A DNA stretch of 64,000 bases, taken from assembly GCA_013398615.1 (NCBI GenBank), contig VZSR01001685.1, forward strand, positions 3,018,590 to 3,082,589, given 5' to 3'. The translations under genes were made by a program, and so were the position numbers. The notes beneath the pieces are model-generated. The model was given only the letters and a program-made list of their open reading frames with translations, was not told the origin of the DNA and ran no database searches. The DNA comes from Brachypodius melanocephalos. Lineage: Eukaryota > Chordata > Aves > Passeriformes > Pycnonotidae. Of the stretch, positions 1 through 11,856 are shown in pieces (positions within the stretch are counted from its first letter, which is position 1; every line of letters begins with the position of its first letter).

Positions 1-264
1 CAGCAACTGACAGAACAAGAGGACAGGGTCTTAAGCTGTGCCAAGGCAAACATAGACTGGATATTAGGAAAAAGTGTTTTACAGAAAGGGTAATAAACTA
101 TTGGAATGGTCTACCTGAGGAGATTGTGGATTCACCGTCTGTGGATGTGTTTTTAAAAGGACTGGATGTGGCAGTTGGTACCATGGTTTAATTGAGGTTA
201 GGGTTGGGTTGGACTTGATGATCTTGGAGATCTTTTCCAACCTAATGATTCTGTGATTCTGTGA
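1..264 (+). mobile_element. CR1 LINE, 3' terminal fragment
   Basis: This is the end of a CR1 non-LTR retrotransposon in sense orientation, cut by the window edge. Despite frame breaks, the C-terminal ORF2 pattern is visible: a segment equivalent to 'ERV..HWN.LP.EVVESPSLEVF' lies around 85-160. It is followed by the conserved 3'UTR block ending in GGTTGGACTTGATGATCTTGGAGATC and the octamer tail ATTCTGTG repeated at about 247-264. CR1 copies are normally 5'-truncated and lack target-site duplications, which fits. It lies in an intron of the cadherin gene and is not expected to be functional. Confidence 0.9.
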
Positions 265-266
265 TA

Positions 267-690
267 TGCAGGTCACACCAGCAGCTGCTGCTTAGTCCTT
301 GCAGCACACATATATATGCAGTGAGAGAGAGTGAGATTATGCAGAGATATGGCTAAGAAAACATTTATTAAGAAGATGTAATCTGGTAGGGCAAACTAGT
401 GATCAGGTGCAAATGTTCAGCCAGAAAAATGCACTGACTGGCCCTGTTTTGCACACAACCAGCCCCTTCTATACCCTTTTCTAGCTGAGCTCTCTTTTCC
501 TCTCTTCATGAATCCCCTGGGTCCATACATCTCCACTGAGTCCCCATTCCCCCAGATCTGTGGTAGCTCTAATTTAGACTCTTGTCAGTTACAAAGTCCA
601 AGCTGATCTAGCTGGAATTGTCCTGTGGTTTCTGGATCGCCCACCAATTATCATTAGGTTTGTTTCTTGTCATAGTGTCTGTGTTTGTCA
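267..690 (-). repeat. possible solo LTR or LTR-like repeat (tentative)
   Basis: The segment directly abutting the CR1 tail looks LTR-like when read on the minus strand. It has a TATA-like GGTATAGAAGGGG near 468-480, an AATAAA signal near 365-370, and a putative end in GACCTGCA at 267. The right boundary is uncertain: a CA on the + strand near 690 is only a guess, and I see no clear target-site duplication or primer-binding site. The composition (GC-richer, promoter-like) differs from the surrounding intron. It could equally be an unrelated intronic repeat. Confidence 0.33.
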
Positions 691-1337
691 AGTCTGTGTC
701 TGGGTATGTTTTGTGTCTGTTTCCTCCTTTTTCTCCATTGGTTTATCAACTGTCAAGGCCACTGATCTGATGGATAAAAAATTCTCACACTTCCAGGTGC
801 CAGGTTCTATTAGTATATGTGACCAGGTTAGGTCCTCATCATCCCCTCTCTTTATCACTAATCCCTCAGGTTTGGTTGGTTGTTTTTTGTTTTTCCAGTA
901 TGTTCTTGTTTATGATTTCCTCTTTGTCTTATTAACTCCTGTTGCACTGGAAAAGGTCCTTGTCCATATACCCTTCGAAGAGTTGACACTCTCCTACCAT
1001 ATAACCTTAGATATGGCTAGTACAGTAAGTTTTTCTTCATCAACAAAATATTATTTAATTTTTTCTGATTAGATTTTATTTTTTTACATTTAAATCAGTT
1101 TCTGACTGGGTAAAGGAAAACATGAACAAATCCAAAATTTTACATGAAATATCTTCTTTCAAGGCATACTATTATAATGGTACTATAATATAACAGTATA
1201 AAAATACATCTATAAGTCTTTGTGATTATTTTCTTCCCTGCAGAATATAGGTAAAATTTTCTAATGTTTACATTACTTTAAAATATGTAGTAGATTATTT
1301 TTAACTTTTTTATTTCTGTCTTTTTTTTAACCATTAG
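691..1337 (+). other. cadherin intron, 3' part
   Basis: This is intron sequence upstream of the first visible exon, ending in a T-rich tract and AG acceptor at 1336-1337. A 119-codon open frame at 713-1072 shows no recognisable domain and has low-complexity hydrophobic content, so I treat it as chance. Confidence 0.7.
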
Positions 1338-1459
1338 GAAATCCTGAAAAAATTTCAGAAGCAAATGTGTATGTCCAAGTTCTCGATGTGAATGATAATG
1401 CGCCAGAATTCCCCAAATATTATGAAACATTTGTTTGTGAAAATGCAGTTTCTGGACAG
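1338..1459 (+). CDS. CDH19: type II cadherin exon: end of EC4 and start of EC5 (122 nt)
   Basis: This is an internal exon of a classical type II cadherin, a calcium-dependent homophilic adhesion protein of the plasma membrane. It is bounded by ACCATTAG at the acceptor and CAG|GTGAGC at the donor. It is exactly 122 nt, the usual size for this exon in type II cadherins as I recall them. The first two bases complete a split Gly codon and 40 codons follow in frame. The encoded peptide contains VLDVNDNAPEF, the calcium-binding linker between EC4 and EC5, then the EC5 start YYETFVCENAVSGQ. Type II cadherins share this layout. The CDH19 assignment rests on the C-terminal exon. Confidence 0.95.
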
Positions 1460-4400
1460 GTGAGCATGAAAAAGTTAGCTGTTTTCTCAATACAATGAAG
1501 ATTTGTTCTGAGATGTTTAGCATTTATTCTTTTAGTTCTGTGAGTACAGACTGCATTTTTTCTGTTTCCAAAATTAGTTCTGTTAAATTTCATTACAGTG
1601 ATGTGTACTTTTCCCCCTTTTAAAACAAAATCTGTGTGTCTTGTTTGTTTTTAAAAACAAGTAATAAAGTACAGGCAGAAACTTCTGAAAAAATATAGGG
1701 CACAAATTTGTTTCACGTAAAGGTCACAGATGAAAAATCTATGTCTGATAACTTCAGCAATAGCATAAGAACGAGGGTTAGACCAATTTCAAACCAGATT
1801 CATTGTGTCCTTCAGTTAGAAAACATTTATTGTGAACTGAATTCAAGTTCCTGACTAGTTCAGTGCAAGTCTGAAAATGTTTAAGACACAGCACTTACAC
1901 CACCTTTCCTAGCTGGGAGGTTAAGCTATTTTTATATTAAACATCCTTCCCAGGAGGTTATTTTCCTTTTCCTACTTGATATCCATGTGAATGGTGTATC
2001 ATCAGTCAGCTGCCCCAGTTCCCAGGTACACTGCTGTCTTTCCACTTTCCTCATGTAAAAATAAAGTCCAGGATGTTCAAAGTCAGTTTGGGATTTTTTT
2101 GTTGTTTTGGATTAGGTCTTTTTAAAGAAAAAGATACAAAATAAATAACCACATCCAAAAAATCCAACCAAACAAAAAAAGCTGTGAAGAGAAAACTCTA
2201 TGTTTTCTTATCACTCTAAAGGATTATTGGGACATTAAAAAAAAAAAAGACCTTTGGGACATCTGTGATGGTTCTGTTCAATTATTTTGTTATGCTGATT
2301 TCTGAATCAAAGAGTCTCTCTTTTTATGCCATTTTGGTTTACTTTGACCTTAGTTAGTCTGCAGTTAAATAAAGCTTTTCCTGTTGCTCCAGTGATCTCT
2401 TTATACCCTTTTGCATCCATTTACATGTTTCTCTATCAGCAACTCTTTCTTCTGCATTTGGAAATCTTTCTGTCTGCAAACCCTACCTCTGTTTAGCAGG
2501 TATTTGGAGCAAGCCATTTCTATTGGTCTTTGGGTATCCCACTGACAGATGAAAGTGCAGGCATTAAATCAACTGCACTCTATGTTCCTTGGCTTCAAGA
2601 CACCATGAATTAAATATGGACACTTATAATATGGATGTTTGTTATCCATGTTTTAGGCTTGCCTACAAGATAAAAATCCAGGTGATTTATTTCTAAAGGC
2701 TTTTAGTATTCCATAATTGCCTACTGATAAATAATATCTGTATGCTAACCTATCAATAGCTACTTTTAAATATCAATTACATATATATATATTAAATATT
2801 TTTAGAATCACTGGATAAAATGGTTCTGTAAAGAGTAGCAGTGTTAACAACAATAATAAATTCTTTAAGTATAGTACATCAAATAATTCTTTGACATTGC
2901 AATATATGAACGAAGGATGAAAGTGATATTTTTCTCAGAAAGGCATAGTGTTACTTTAGGGTTATTTTTTTTCTTTTTTTTTTTTCCCATTGTTATAGGT
3001 TTGTGAGAGTCCCAGGCATTTTTAGTTTATCCTGTTGAGACTGTGACAGTACTAGCAAATAATTTTCTCATTAACAAATTATATTAAGAAGAACAACAGG
3101 AAACTGCTACTGAAGTGCATAATTATCACAGTCAGAGTTTATGATATTTTATTCACTGTTTATGATTTAAACAGAATTGTTAGTTGATGTATTTTCTTTG
3201 ATGTTATTAATCTTTTTTTTTTAATTTTTATTTACAGAAAAAAAAAATCTTTTTTTTTCTCTCAGCAAGAAACCAAAAGATTCAAATGTAATTTTACAGG
3301 CGGCCTGGTTTTTCACTAAATAAGAAAATTTACATTGCAGAGAGTCAGTTTAAGCAATTTAAGTACGTAACCAGGACATTGCATACCTTTTTTATCTTAA
3401 CCATATTTCTGCAATCAATTTCAAACAGCTATTGGATCTGCTTACATATTAAGTTGAGATTAAAGATTGTATAGGTACACTATCACATTTCAGTTTCTAA
3501 AGCAGGTACATCAACCCTTTTGACTGGAAGCACTGTGCTGAGAGATGTTTTCAGAGATTTTCTGCACTTCTACAACTCATTTTTTCCCTGATTTGAGCTG
3601 AGTTTTGTCTAATTTCGTGGGATATTCCAAAATGTATTTGCATGAGTTTGCAGTGCTTAGGGGGAAAGGAAGGAAATGCACTGCAGAGGGAAAGATAGCA
3701 CAAAAAAATTAATTGTCTTATTCAATCTAGACTTTATCTTGGTGTCAACCCAGTTTACTATAAAAAAAATTTAGAGTCAGGTCACGATAAAGGGTTTTTT
3801 ACATAGCCTAAGAGTACACTGATTTGTGATATAGAATATAAAACACATTGTGAGTAAAACTAATTCTTGTCCTAATTATCTAGACTCAGACACAGTTAGT
3901 AATAGCTTCAGTCTAGATGAGAGGGCTTGTTTTGAACTTTTGCATTTTCTGAAAGATTATGAAAATTCTTGGTCTTTTTTTATTGACTGAGTTCTGACCT
4001 TCAAACCCCTGCATGGTGTTTCTGTGAGAGTTACAGCAATGTTTATCTTAGCCTCCAAAAGTCATTTAAACAAAAGGATTAGATTTCAGTCTGTGGGACT
4101 ATAATCCAAATTTGACAATAAAAATGGACATGAAGAAGATAGATAGGTGTTTTTGGCATCATACTGAATGCATTCATCATGTTTATTAGACATTTTGAAT
4201 GGAATTTTCACTATCCATTTAATGTTATAGTTTAGTACTGTCCTATAATACAGAAGTCAGCTGTAAACTACACCACAACTGAAGTTTTCTTTAAAACATT
4301 GAAAAAACACTTTCACTGCACTGCCACCAATAAATAAATTGTTTTCCAAATGAATTGAACATGGAAGTTGTTAAATTGCCTTCTATCTCACTACAGCTAT

Positions 4401-7400
4401 AGTTATCATCAGAAAAAATAGAACAATATTAATAAGGCATTCAAACCTGTGATTTCCTTTTGATTGGACCTTTTGACTTTGGACTGTGTGTAAGCACAGT
4501 AAATGATGACCACAATGTTCTATTAATTTTTTATATTTGCCATTTATGAGTGTGTACAGTAAGTATAAACCTTTGAACTTCAAAGGAAATATTCTTTACA
4601 AATAGTCAAAATACCAAGATGACCAAAACCACCTCAAAGGTAACACTAGAGACATACCATCAAGAGTGGATCTCAAAAGCCTTAATTCCCAAGATTTTAA
4701 TAAATTAACTCATTTGGAAGATGCAGCTTGAAAGTTTGTTGCAAACTGTACCAAAATCCTTACATTATATCTGTAAGCAAGCTGACCATCCAGAATGTAC
4801 CTGTGCATGATAATTTCAGCCCTTTTGTGAATATTGATCTTTCTTCCTGTCTGAGAGGAAGCTGATTTCAGCTGAAGATAAACTATACTGAACATACCTA
4901 TAGAACATAACTATATGAACATACCTATATTCTGAATTAGTGATGTCATCTCCAATGCATATTTATTCTGGTAATTTTGAGTTCCTCTAATTTGGGGATC
5001 ATGAATGAAGTGACTTTGATATTGCAGCTTGCTTAGCAATTTTTATTAGATTCAAAGAAGTGATTGAGTATGCAGGAACTTTGAGGCAGAGATGAGAAAA
5101 AAATATTTACTCCCTACTTGGCACACAATAAAATAATAAGCAGTTACAGTGAAAGTGAAAAGTACTCATTTGCTATTACTTCTCTACATAACAAAATGTT
5201 GACAGAAGAAAAGAGAGGAAATCTTTAAACAAATTCTATGAGCATATGATTAATGTTAAAAATGAGTAGTTTGCTAAAACAGATCCTTTTTAACAAATCA
5301 TGATGCAAGATGATTTTTCCAAGCAGAGAAATGAAAGTGAGGGGTAAGACAGTGTTTATTATTTCATATTGCATGTTTTCTTCAATGTTTACTAAAAGCA
5401 TCTGAGCAGCAATGATAAGAAAATAAAAAGTTAACAAAACCCCAACAATGAATGCATCATTTAGAGTGCAAAAACATGATGGAGCTGTGAAAGCAATGTA
5501 TAACAGAACAGACTCTTACACTAAACTATACTTGTAGATGCACTGAGTGTAACGTGTGATGTTTTGAAACAGTGGGCACAGTGGCCCATGGAAAATTCCT
5601 TTTTCTGTTTTATGTGGACCATGATTCTGCAACATTATCTCCTAGCAGAATGGCACAGGTGGGAGAAGTTTGTTAAAATATGTGAGCAAACATAAAAAAG
5701 CACGTGAAGTGTCACGGCACCAGATTTGTAATTGTCAATTATCAATTCTTTGCAATTTTATTTATAGCTGAACAGAAAAAATTACAGTAGACTCAGATAA
5801 ATCAGTTCAACACTGTGCCAATTTGCTTTTCAAAACAGAAGCAGTCAACAGGAGAACCTGGATCTTGAGGTAAAATGTCTACCTGGAGAATGCAGTGCTG
5901 ACTATAGTAATTAAGACTTTAATTTTTTACCTGCTCTAAACTCTGATGACCAGTAAATATTATGAGACTGAGAAAAAAATATTACTGCTTATTAAACTTC
6001 TTCCAATTTAAACAAAACCAGATCTGTACTGCCAAAAGAAATGGGTGATTAGGTCTCTTACATCCTATAATCCACAGCAGAACTCCTATTGGAGGATGTT
6101 TTGTGGAAAACAAACCAAAGAAACTGAAGTAGAAAGAGCGAGGTGGCAGACACGTTTCTACTTCCCTCCATCTCTCTAACGGGATTAGTAAGACTAACAC
6201 TCAAAGGTCTCAAAATTCCACACTCAGAGTACTGTAGCAAAATTAAGAGTACTGGTTGCTAATCAGATGCATAATTTATACCTTAAGTTTAACTTGGTTG
6301 AAAGCCCATAGAAGAAGAAAGGGCTGTAACAAAGAAGATTTGATCCTTCCTGCTGGACCTCTCAATAATTCCAATTCAGTAAGGCCATTTGGAGTAGAGG
6401 AAATAAATTTCCAATGAAATTTTATCAAGATTACCTGGCAGTCAACTCCATGATTCACAATTTTTTTTTATTTACAAGATAAACAGAGCATAAATGCCAC
6501 AAGCTAGGCTGGCATGTGTGTAGGGAATTTCTTCCTTTTTCTGTTTGTCATGGTGGACATTTTTGTTCAGATAGATTACTCACTCAGATCTTACCAGGCC
6601 CAATACATTCCTGTCATTGCCATCTACACTTATCACAAGTCCTCACAGTGGAATTTTGTCTGGTGTGCAGATTCCAAACTTTCACCTCCATTTAAGCCTG
6701 AAATTAACATCTTCCTATTTCCCATCTATGCTTGTGGTGGCTCATGGAAACTTCCTTCTTTGTTAGCACATTGAAATATTTCACCACATTCTTTAAGTAC
6801 TCCAGTGTCATCATAAACTTAAATCAGTTTTTCAAAAATAATGAAGTGAATTAATCTCTGTTTTAAGGAAATACTCATTATTAAATGAACTGCTGGATCT
6901 TTAAAGCTTCTGTACTAATGACATTTGAAGTAATTTTTAAAGCAATTAAATTTCAGCCACGTCAACACAACATCCGACATAACCTTGCAAAAGCAACAAA
7001 TCATTTACTATATTTTTCTTTGTTTATACGCTAAAATATAGGAGGTTTGTAAACCTTAACACATAAGCAGTAAGAGCAGTTTTTGAGTATGTGATGTCAG
7101 TTTCCCTGGTAAAAAGCTAGAATCTCCTAGGCTAGATGTAAAAAACTTAGGAAACTAGAAAAAAAAAAAAGAGTTTCCATCACTCTGAATGATTTTTCCT
7201 TCAGAGTCAGTAAAATCAGGGATACTTATTGCCCTCTGAATATTTTGTAGACTAATCTGGGCATCACTGAATCTTAGCTGAAGTAATACAGTGAGAAGAA
7301 AACAATAAGGATTTGCCCTGTCCTTACAAAATGTTCCAAATTTTTCCCTGCTGCTAAGGTGAATCCTTGAAGGCATGTGAATATATCTAGAACAACCATA

Positions 7401-9528
7401 GGAATCTCAGGTTTATGCAGAACAGCACAGATCAAAGCAAGGGAAAGTGGTTTGGGGTTTTTTTTCAGTTACCCGCATTCTCCTTGATTGAATCAGGTAT
7501 AGATAAAATGTACAGAGCCAAATACATTCTGAATGTAAAATATGGAACTCAATAATGAAATAACAAAACAATATCTAATTCACAGCTGCAGTTGTTTTAT
7601 TATTTTCACACATGATATACTTCTAAAAATATGTTCTCAAAAGACATTGGTGACACCTGGTTGAATAAAAATCTTTTTGTTGTTGTTTTTTTTTTTGGCT
7701 TTTTTTTGTTATGCAGGTAGGTAATTTTCCTCTACCAAGGTACTGAACTAAAGACAAAACAGAATAAAATAAATCAAATTAAATGTGGTTAAGACAACTC
7801 TGTAGATCATTATATTACTTTGCATACTTAGTATACCTTAATAGACCCTGAATTTTAAGGACAGGCATACATCCATATCAAGATTTATTCCCATCTGCAG
7901 CCATGAACATGAAACCAGTAAATTTTCAAGAAAATCCAGTATGATCTTTTTTAGGGGTTTTTTTTGAGGTAGGTGGTAAAATACCATAAAATCTTTCCTT
8001 CTTCGCAGTTTAGACTGGATACAAATTTTGTACCCTATTGCTATTCATATTGAGCATATTCTGGGAACTACATTTCCTTTGTAAAAACGAAGCCTTTGGT
8101 AATCAAGGAAATATTAGCAGTCAGTTTCTCCTCACTGATTTCTTCACCTGCATTTTTATACCTGTATTCACATCACCTCAGCTATTTTGTTAGTTGTGAG
8201 GAAAGGAAAAAAAAAATCCCTTGAGAATCTCTCTCCTTTGTACACCATGACATAATTTAAAAGTTATTCCTCGCATTAAAGGCAACCTAAAAACAAACCA
8301 AAAAGTTTCAAGGGTCCTCATATTTCCACAGAGTGAAAATATAGATTTAAAATAAATTCACATGTGAAGAGGGAACAGTGTTAAGAATACAAAGCTTTTG
8401 GTGTGTAAACCACATTTTGCTGTGATGATTTATCAAACTTGGCTTGCTTGAAAAGAAAAAGAATGTGTGATGAAGTTCTAAATCTTTGGCTGAAAAAAGA
8501 TTTAACCAGAAAAGAGTTTTCACAGGCAGAGATGGAAAGCAGAAATAGTCACTTCCATTGACTTACTACTTCATTTTTAAAGCACTTCATGTATCATTCA
8601 GGTGATCTGTGGTTTGAGGAATATTGAGGGTTCAAGTTCTTGTGTACAAATATCTACGAGGCATGAGATACCTGATGAAATAGAGCCCAAGTTCCAATTC
8701 AACCCTTTGTTTTCTAAAAATTGTGAAAATTGGTGGACTTCCAGCAGTTTGCTTTCCTCCTGATCAGCAAGGATGTTCACTAATATAGGCTGATAAATAA
8801 ATATTTACTGATAAATATAAGTAATATAGACTTTTTAAAGCAGAAGTATTGCTAATTATGTTAACTGTGTGGTTGTTTATTTAGAGAGATGAAAAATGTT
8901 CTTTTAAATGCTGTTATTTTTTATCTTGCAATGACTGGTTTGACATATTTCTAAATGAAGGCTATTTTGTTTCCTTAAGAAAAAGCAATCAAAAATTTCC
9001 ATAATCAATGTTTTATAATATCCAAAATCAACAATTCAGCACGTGAACTTGTCAACAAATGTCATTTATTGGAGCTACAATGTACCAGTTGAATGATGTC
9101 AATGTGTTTGTGGACTCAAAGGGAATGAGTTTGGCATAGAAGAATTTTTTTCAAATGTAGAATGATGTATTGTTCACCTTGGATTAAAACAAAAGAACAA
9201 AAAACTCTACGTATGTTTATTTTTTTCATTTACGGAGACTTCATTTGCTCCTGGTCCTTTGATCTGGAACACCTTTTACATTTTCTCAAGATGTTAATGC
9301 CTGCCTGTCTCAAATGGATGAAAACCTAAGGCAGAGTATTTGCAGAATATGTCTCAATCAACCTATTTGGGTATTTGGTAAATATTTGCATATTATGCAC
9401 TCAATACAGATTTGCAGATCACATCTTCAACATCAATAGTTTAATGTACCCATTATATACTTTTTATTGTTTTAAAGGACAAGGTAATTCTTTCACTCCT
9501 AAACAACTCTGTTCTCTTATTTTTCCAG
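1460..9528 (+). other. cadherin intron (8.07 kb)
   Basis: This AT-rich intron lies between the 122-nt and 118-nt exons and joins them in the correct frame. I see only poly(A)/poly(T) runs (for example near 2239, 2980, 3210-3260 and 7685), a short direct duplication of TGAACATACCTATA near 4890 and 4916, and no convincing exon. The short open frames inside it lack known domains. Confidence 0.8.
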
Positions 9529-9646
9529 CAAATTCAAAGCATCAGCGCTGTGGATCAAGATGCCCCAGCAGAAGGTCACCGTTTTTATTTCTCATTGGCT
9601 CAGGAGGATGCAAACAGCTCACATTTTATTGTCAAAGACAATCAAG
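9529..9646 (+). CDS. CDH19: type II cadherin exon: EC5 middle (118 nt)
   Basis: This exon is bounded by TTTTTCCAG and CAAG|GTAGGG and is 118 nt, the expected length in type II cadherins. It starts in phase 0 directly after the previous exon and leaves one base for the next codon. It encodes the first half of EC5, beginning QIQSISAVDQDAP, where the acidic residues of the calcium-site loop are visible. The HRFYFSL strand follows, then DANSSHFIVKDNQ. NSS is a potential N-glycosylation sequon. EC5 is the membrane-proximal domain. It is less conserved than EC1-EC4, consistent with the family-specific residues here. Confidence 0.95.
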
Positions 9647-11604
9647 GTAGGGTCAGTTGTGCATCTCATTAAGACCTTCCTAATGGAAGATGCATGCTTC
9701 CAGCCAGTTCTTAATTTCTTAAAACTTTCCATTTAAATAGAAATTTTCATTACAGGAATTGGACATGTCCTGAGGTCAATTTCAAAACAATAATTCAATA
9801 GTATCAAAGAGTTTATTTTCCTTTTCAAGTGAACAGTATAAACAGCAAAAGGCAGTTTTATTTCAAGGAAAGAAAAAAATGCCGAGATGAAAAATACTCT
9901 CATATTCCTTAAAAATTATTTTCTTAATGTTTAATATGTGGTCAATTCCAACTTTCTTGTTAAAATTATTTGCCTGAGAAATAAAATTATTATAAAAAGA
10001 AGATTGATATAAATATAACATCGTTATTTCTTTAGTTCAGCAAGACCAACATTATAAAAACAGATAAGTAGGAATGCAATCTTATTTCATAATACATAAT
10101 ATCAAGCAAAACCATAATGAGATGAAAAAAAAGTGCAATATCTCATGGAATTTCAAGGAGATGACCATTTAGAGTCAATCTGCTGAGACTACAAAGAAAA
10201 GCTTCTTCAGACTAAGCTAAAGTACACATTGTTCTTATTGACCATGCTAATTATTTGAGTGTTCAGGCTAAGGGAACAAATCAATGGAAATAAGTTTTGG
10301 AAAGTTCCAAATACGTTAAATGGCAAACTGCTTCTCAATTATCTTCAAAGTTAGTCAATGTATCAATAAGAATTTCAATTCCCATCTTCATTAACCTCTC
10401 ACTCCCTTCCAGGAAGAGATAAGTCATTATATTAAGGTCAAATTGTGCACAAGCCATGAGGCTTTCCCGCCTTTCCTCTTTCTGCCCAAAACCCAAGCAG
10501 ACAAAGCAACTCATTCAGTTCCTTTTGATGGCTACTAATGGGGAAAACAAAACTATCTGAAATATGGTGCAATCAGATTTAAGTCTTTCCCTTTCTGCAA
10601 TATTCAACAGAAATATCTGGTTGAATTGTGACAGCCCTAAGGAAGAGAAAAGGAGACTGTAGATCTGTAGGATTTTATCTCAGAGTTACTCTCTGAACTG
10701 TGACAGAAACCCAGAACACAATTCATATGTCAGGGAGTTAACTTTAGTATACTGTTTATATAGATGTACAGAGAATGGTAGAAACCCTTTTTTTCTCTAC
10801 TACATATGCACACATGCAGTCTCACTCTGCCATGAGAAAAAATTCTGACATGTATATGTTTCTAGATTCTTTTTTCTTCTTTTCATTACACATGAATGTA
10901 GACAAGACTATTCTGTTTTATAGCAAGCTAGGGTTACTTATTTGAATTGATTGATACGTAGCAGGACATGAATTTAAGCTGTTTACTGTTTTTTACAGAA
11001 CAGATTTCTAAACAGTAATAGTTAAATACAAAGCACAATGAAAGCATCTAAACCTTTTTTGCTATTTTAGGTGGTAGAAGTCCAGCTAGCTCCAGTTTTT
11101 GTGCCAGAAAAGAAATAAAACACTATTTTAGTGAATTTTTTTTCTCGCTTTCTCTTCTTTCCCTTGCCACCTGTTTTCACTATGTGCTGCTAGACACACT
11201 TTTTAACCTTTTTGATTGGCAAACTGTCTATATTTTATCTGTGAACTTCTGGCTTCGTAGCAGCTGGATGCATGGAACCATTTTAAGAATCAATTAATTA
11301 GGCTGAGCAGGTGTGAGGTACTGAAAAAGATGTCAATTTCTTTAGCTCTGAGCATTAAAGCGAGAGCTTTTTGGTCAAATTTTATTATTGCCCCCTGGAG
11401 TACATACATCAAAAATAAATGCAATTTATTCACTATTGACAAAATATACACCAAATGTCAGTGCATGCTTTACTTTTTAAACTTTTTTTAACATGTAGCT
11501 TTGCAGAGTACCATTGCTTTTAAATAGGTCAGATTCAACTCAATATTATTGTTGCGGTTGCAAAATATATAAAATTCATATCACCATCATAATTTATCTT
11601 CTAG
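9647..11604 (+). other. cadherin intron (1.96 kb)
   Basis: This AT-rich intron has a canonical GT at 9647 and an AG at 11603-11604. I see no repeat of recognised class and no additional exon. Confidence 0.85.
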
Positions 11605-11856
11605 ATAACACAGCTGGAATTTTCACAGGAAAAAGTGGCTTCAGAAGGGAAGAGCAGTTTTTTTTCTACTTGCCAATTTTAATTCAGGATAATGGAACCC
11701 CACCGCTGACGAGCACAAATACCCTCACTGTCACCCTCTGCGACTGTGACACTGAGGTTAACACCTTCTACTGTCGATATGGAGCTTTCATGTATTCCTT
11801 GGGTCTCAGCACAGAGGCTTTAGTTGCTGTTTTGGCCTGCATATTAATATTCCTAG
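11605..11856 (+). CDS. CDH19: type II cadherin exon: EC5 end and start of membrane helix (252 nt)
   Basis: This exon is bounded by TATCTTCTAG and CCTAG|GTAAGT. It is 252 nt, the characteristic length of the penultimate type II cadherin coding exon. It completes a split Asp codon and reads NTAGIFTGKSGF, the usual EC5 strand. It continues through ILIQDNGTPPLTSTNTLTV and the cysteine-containing CDCD motif that ends the ectodomain, with a further Cys in NTFYC. A short extracellular stem leads to the hydrophobic LSTEALVAVLACILIFL, which begins the transmembrane segment. NGT is a possible N-glycosylation site. The last base belongs to a Val codon completed by the next exon. Confidence 0.96.

Noticed and set aside
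713..1072. 119-codon + strand open frame upstream of the first exon
   Set aside because: It is hydrophobic and Phe/Ser/Val-rich with no domain, and lies in an intron next to a repeat. It does not join in frame to the 1338 exon through any plausible splice site.
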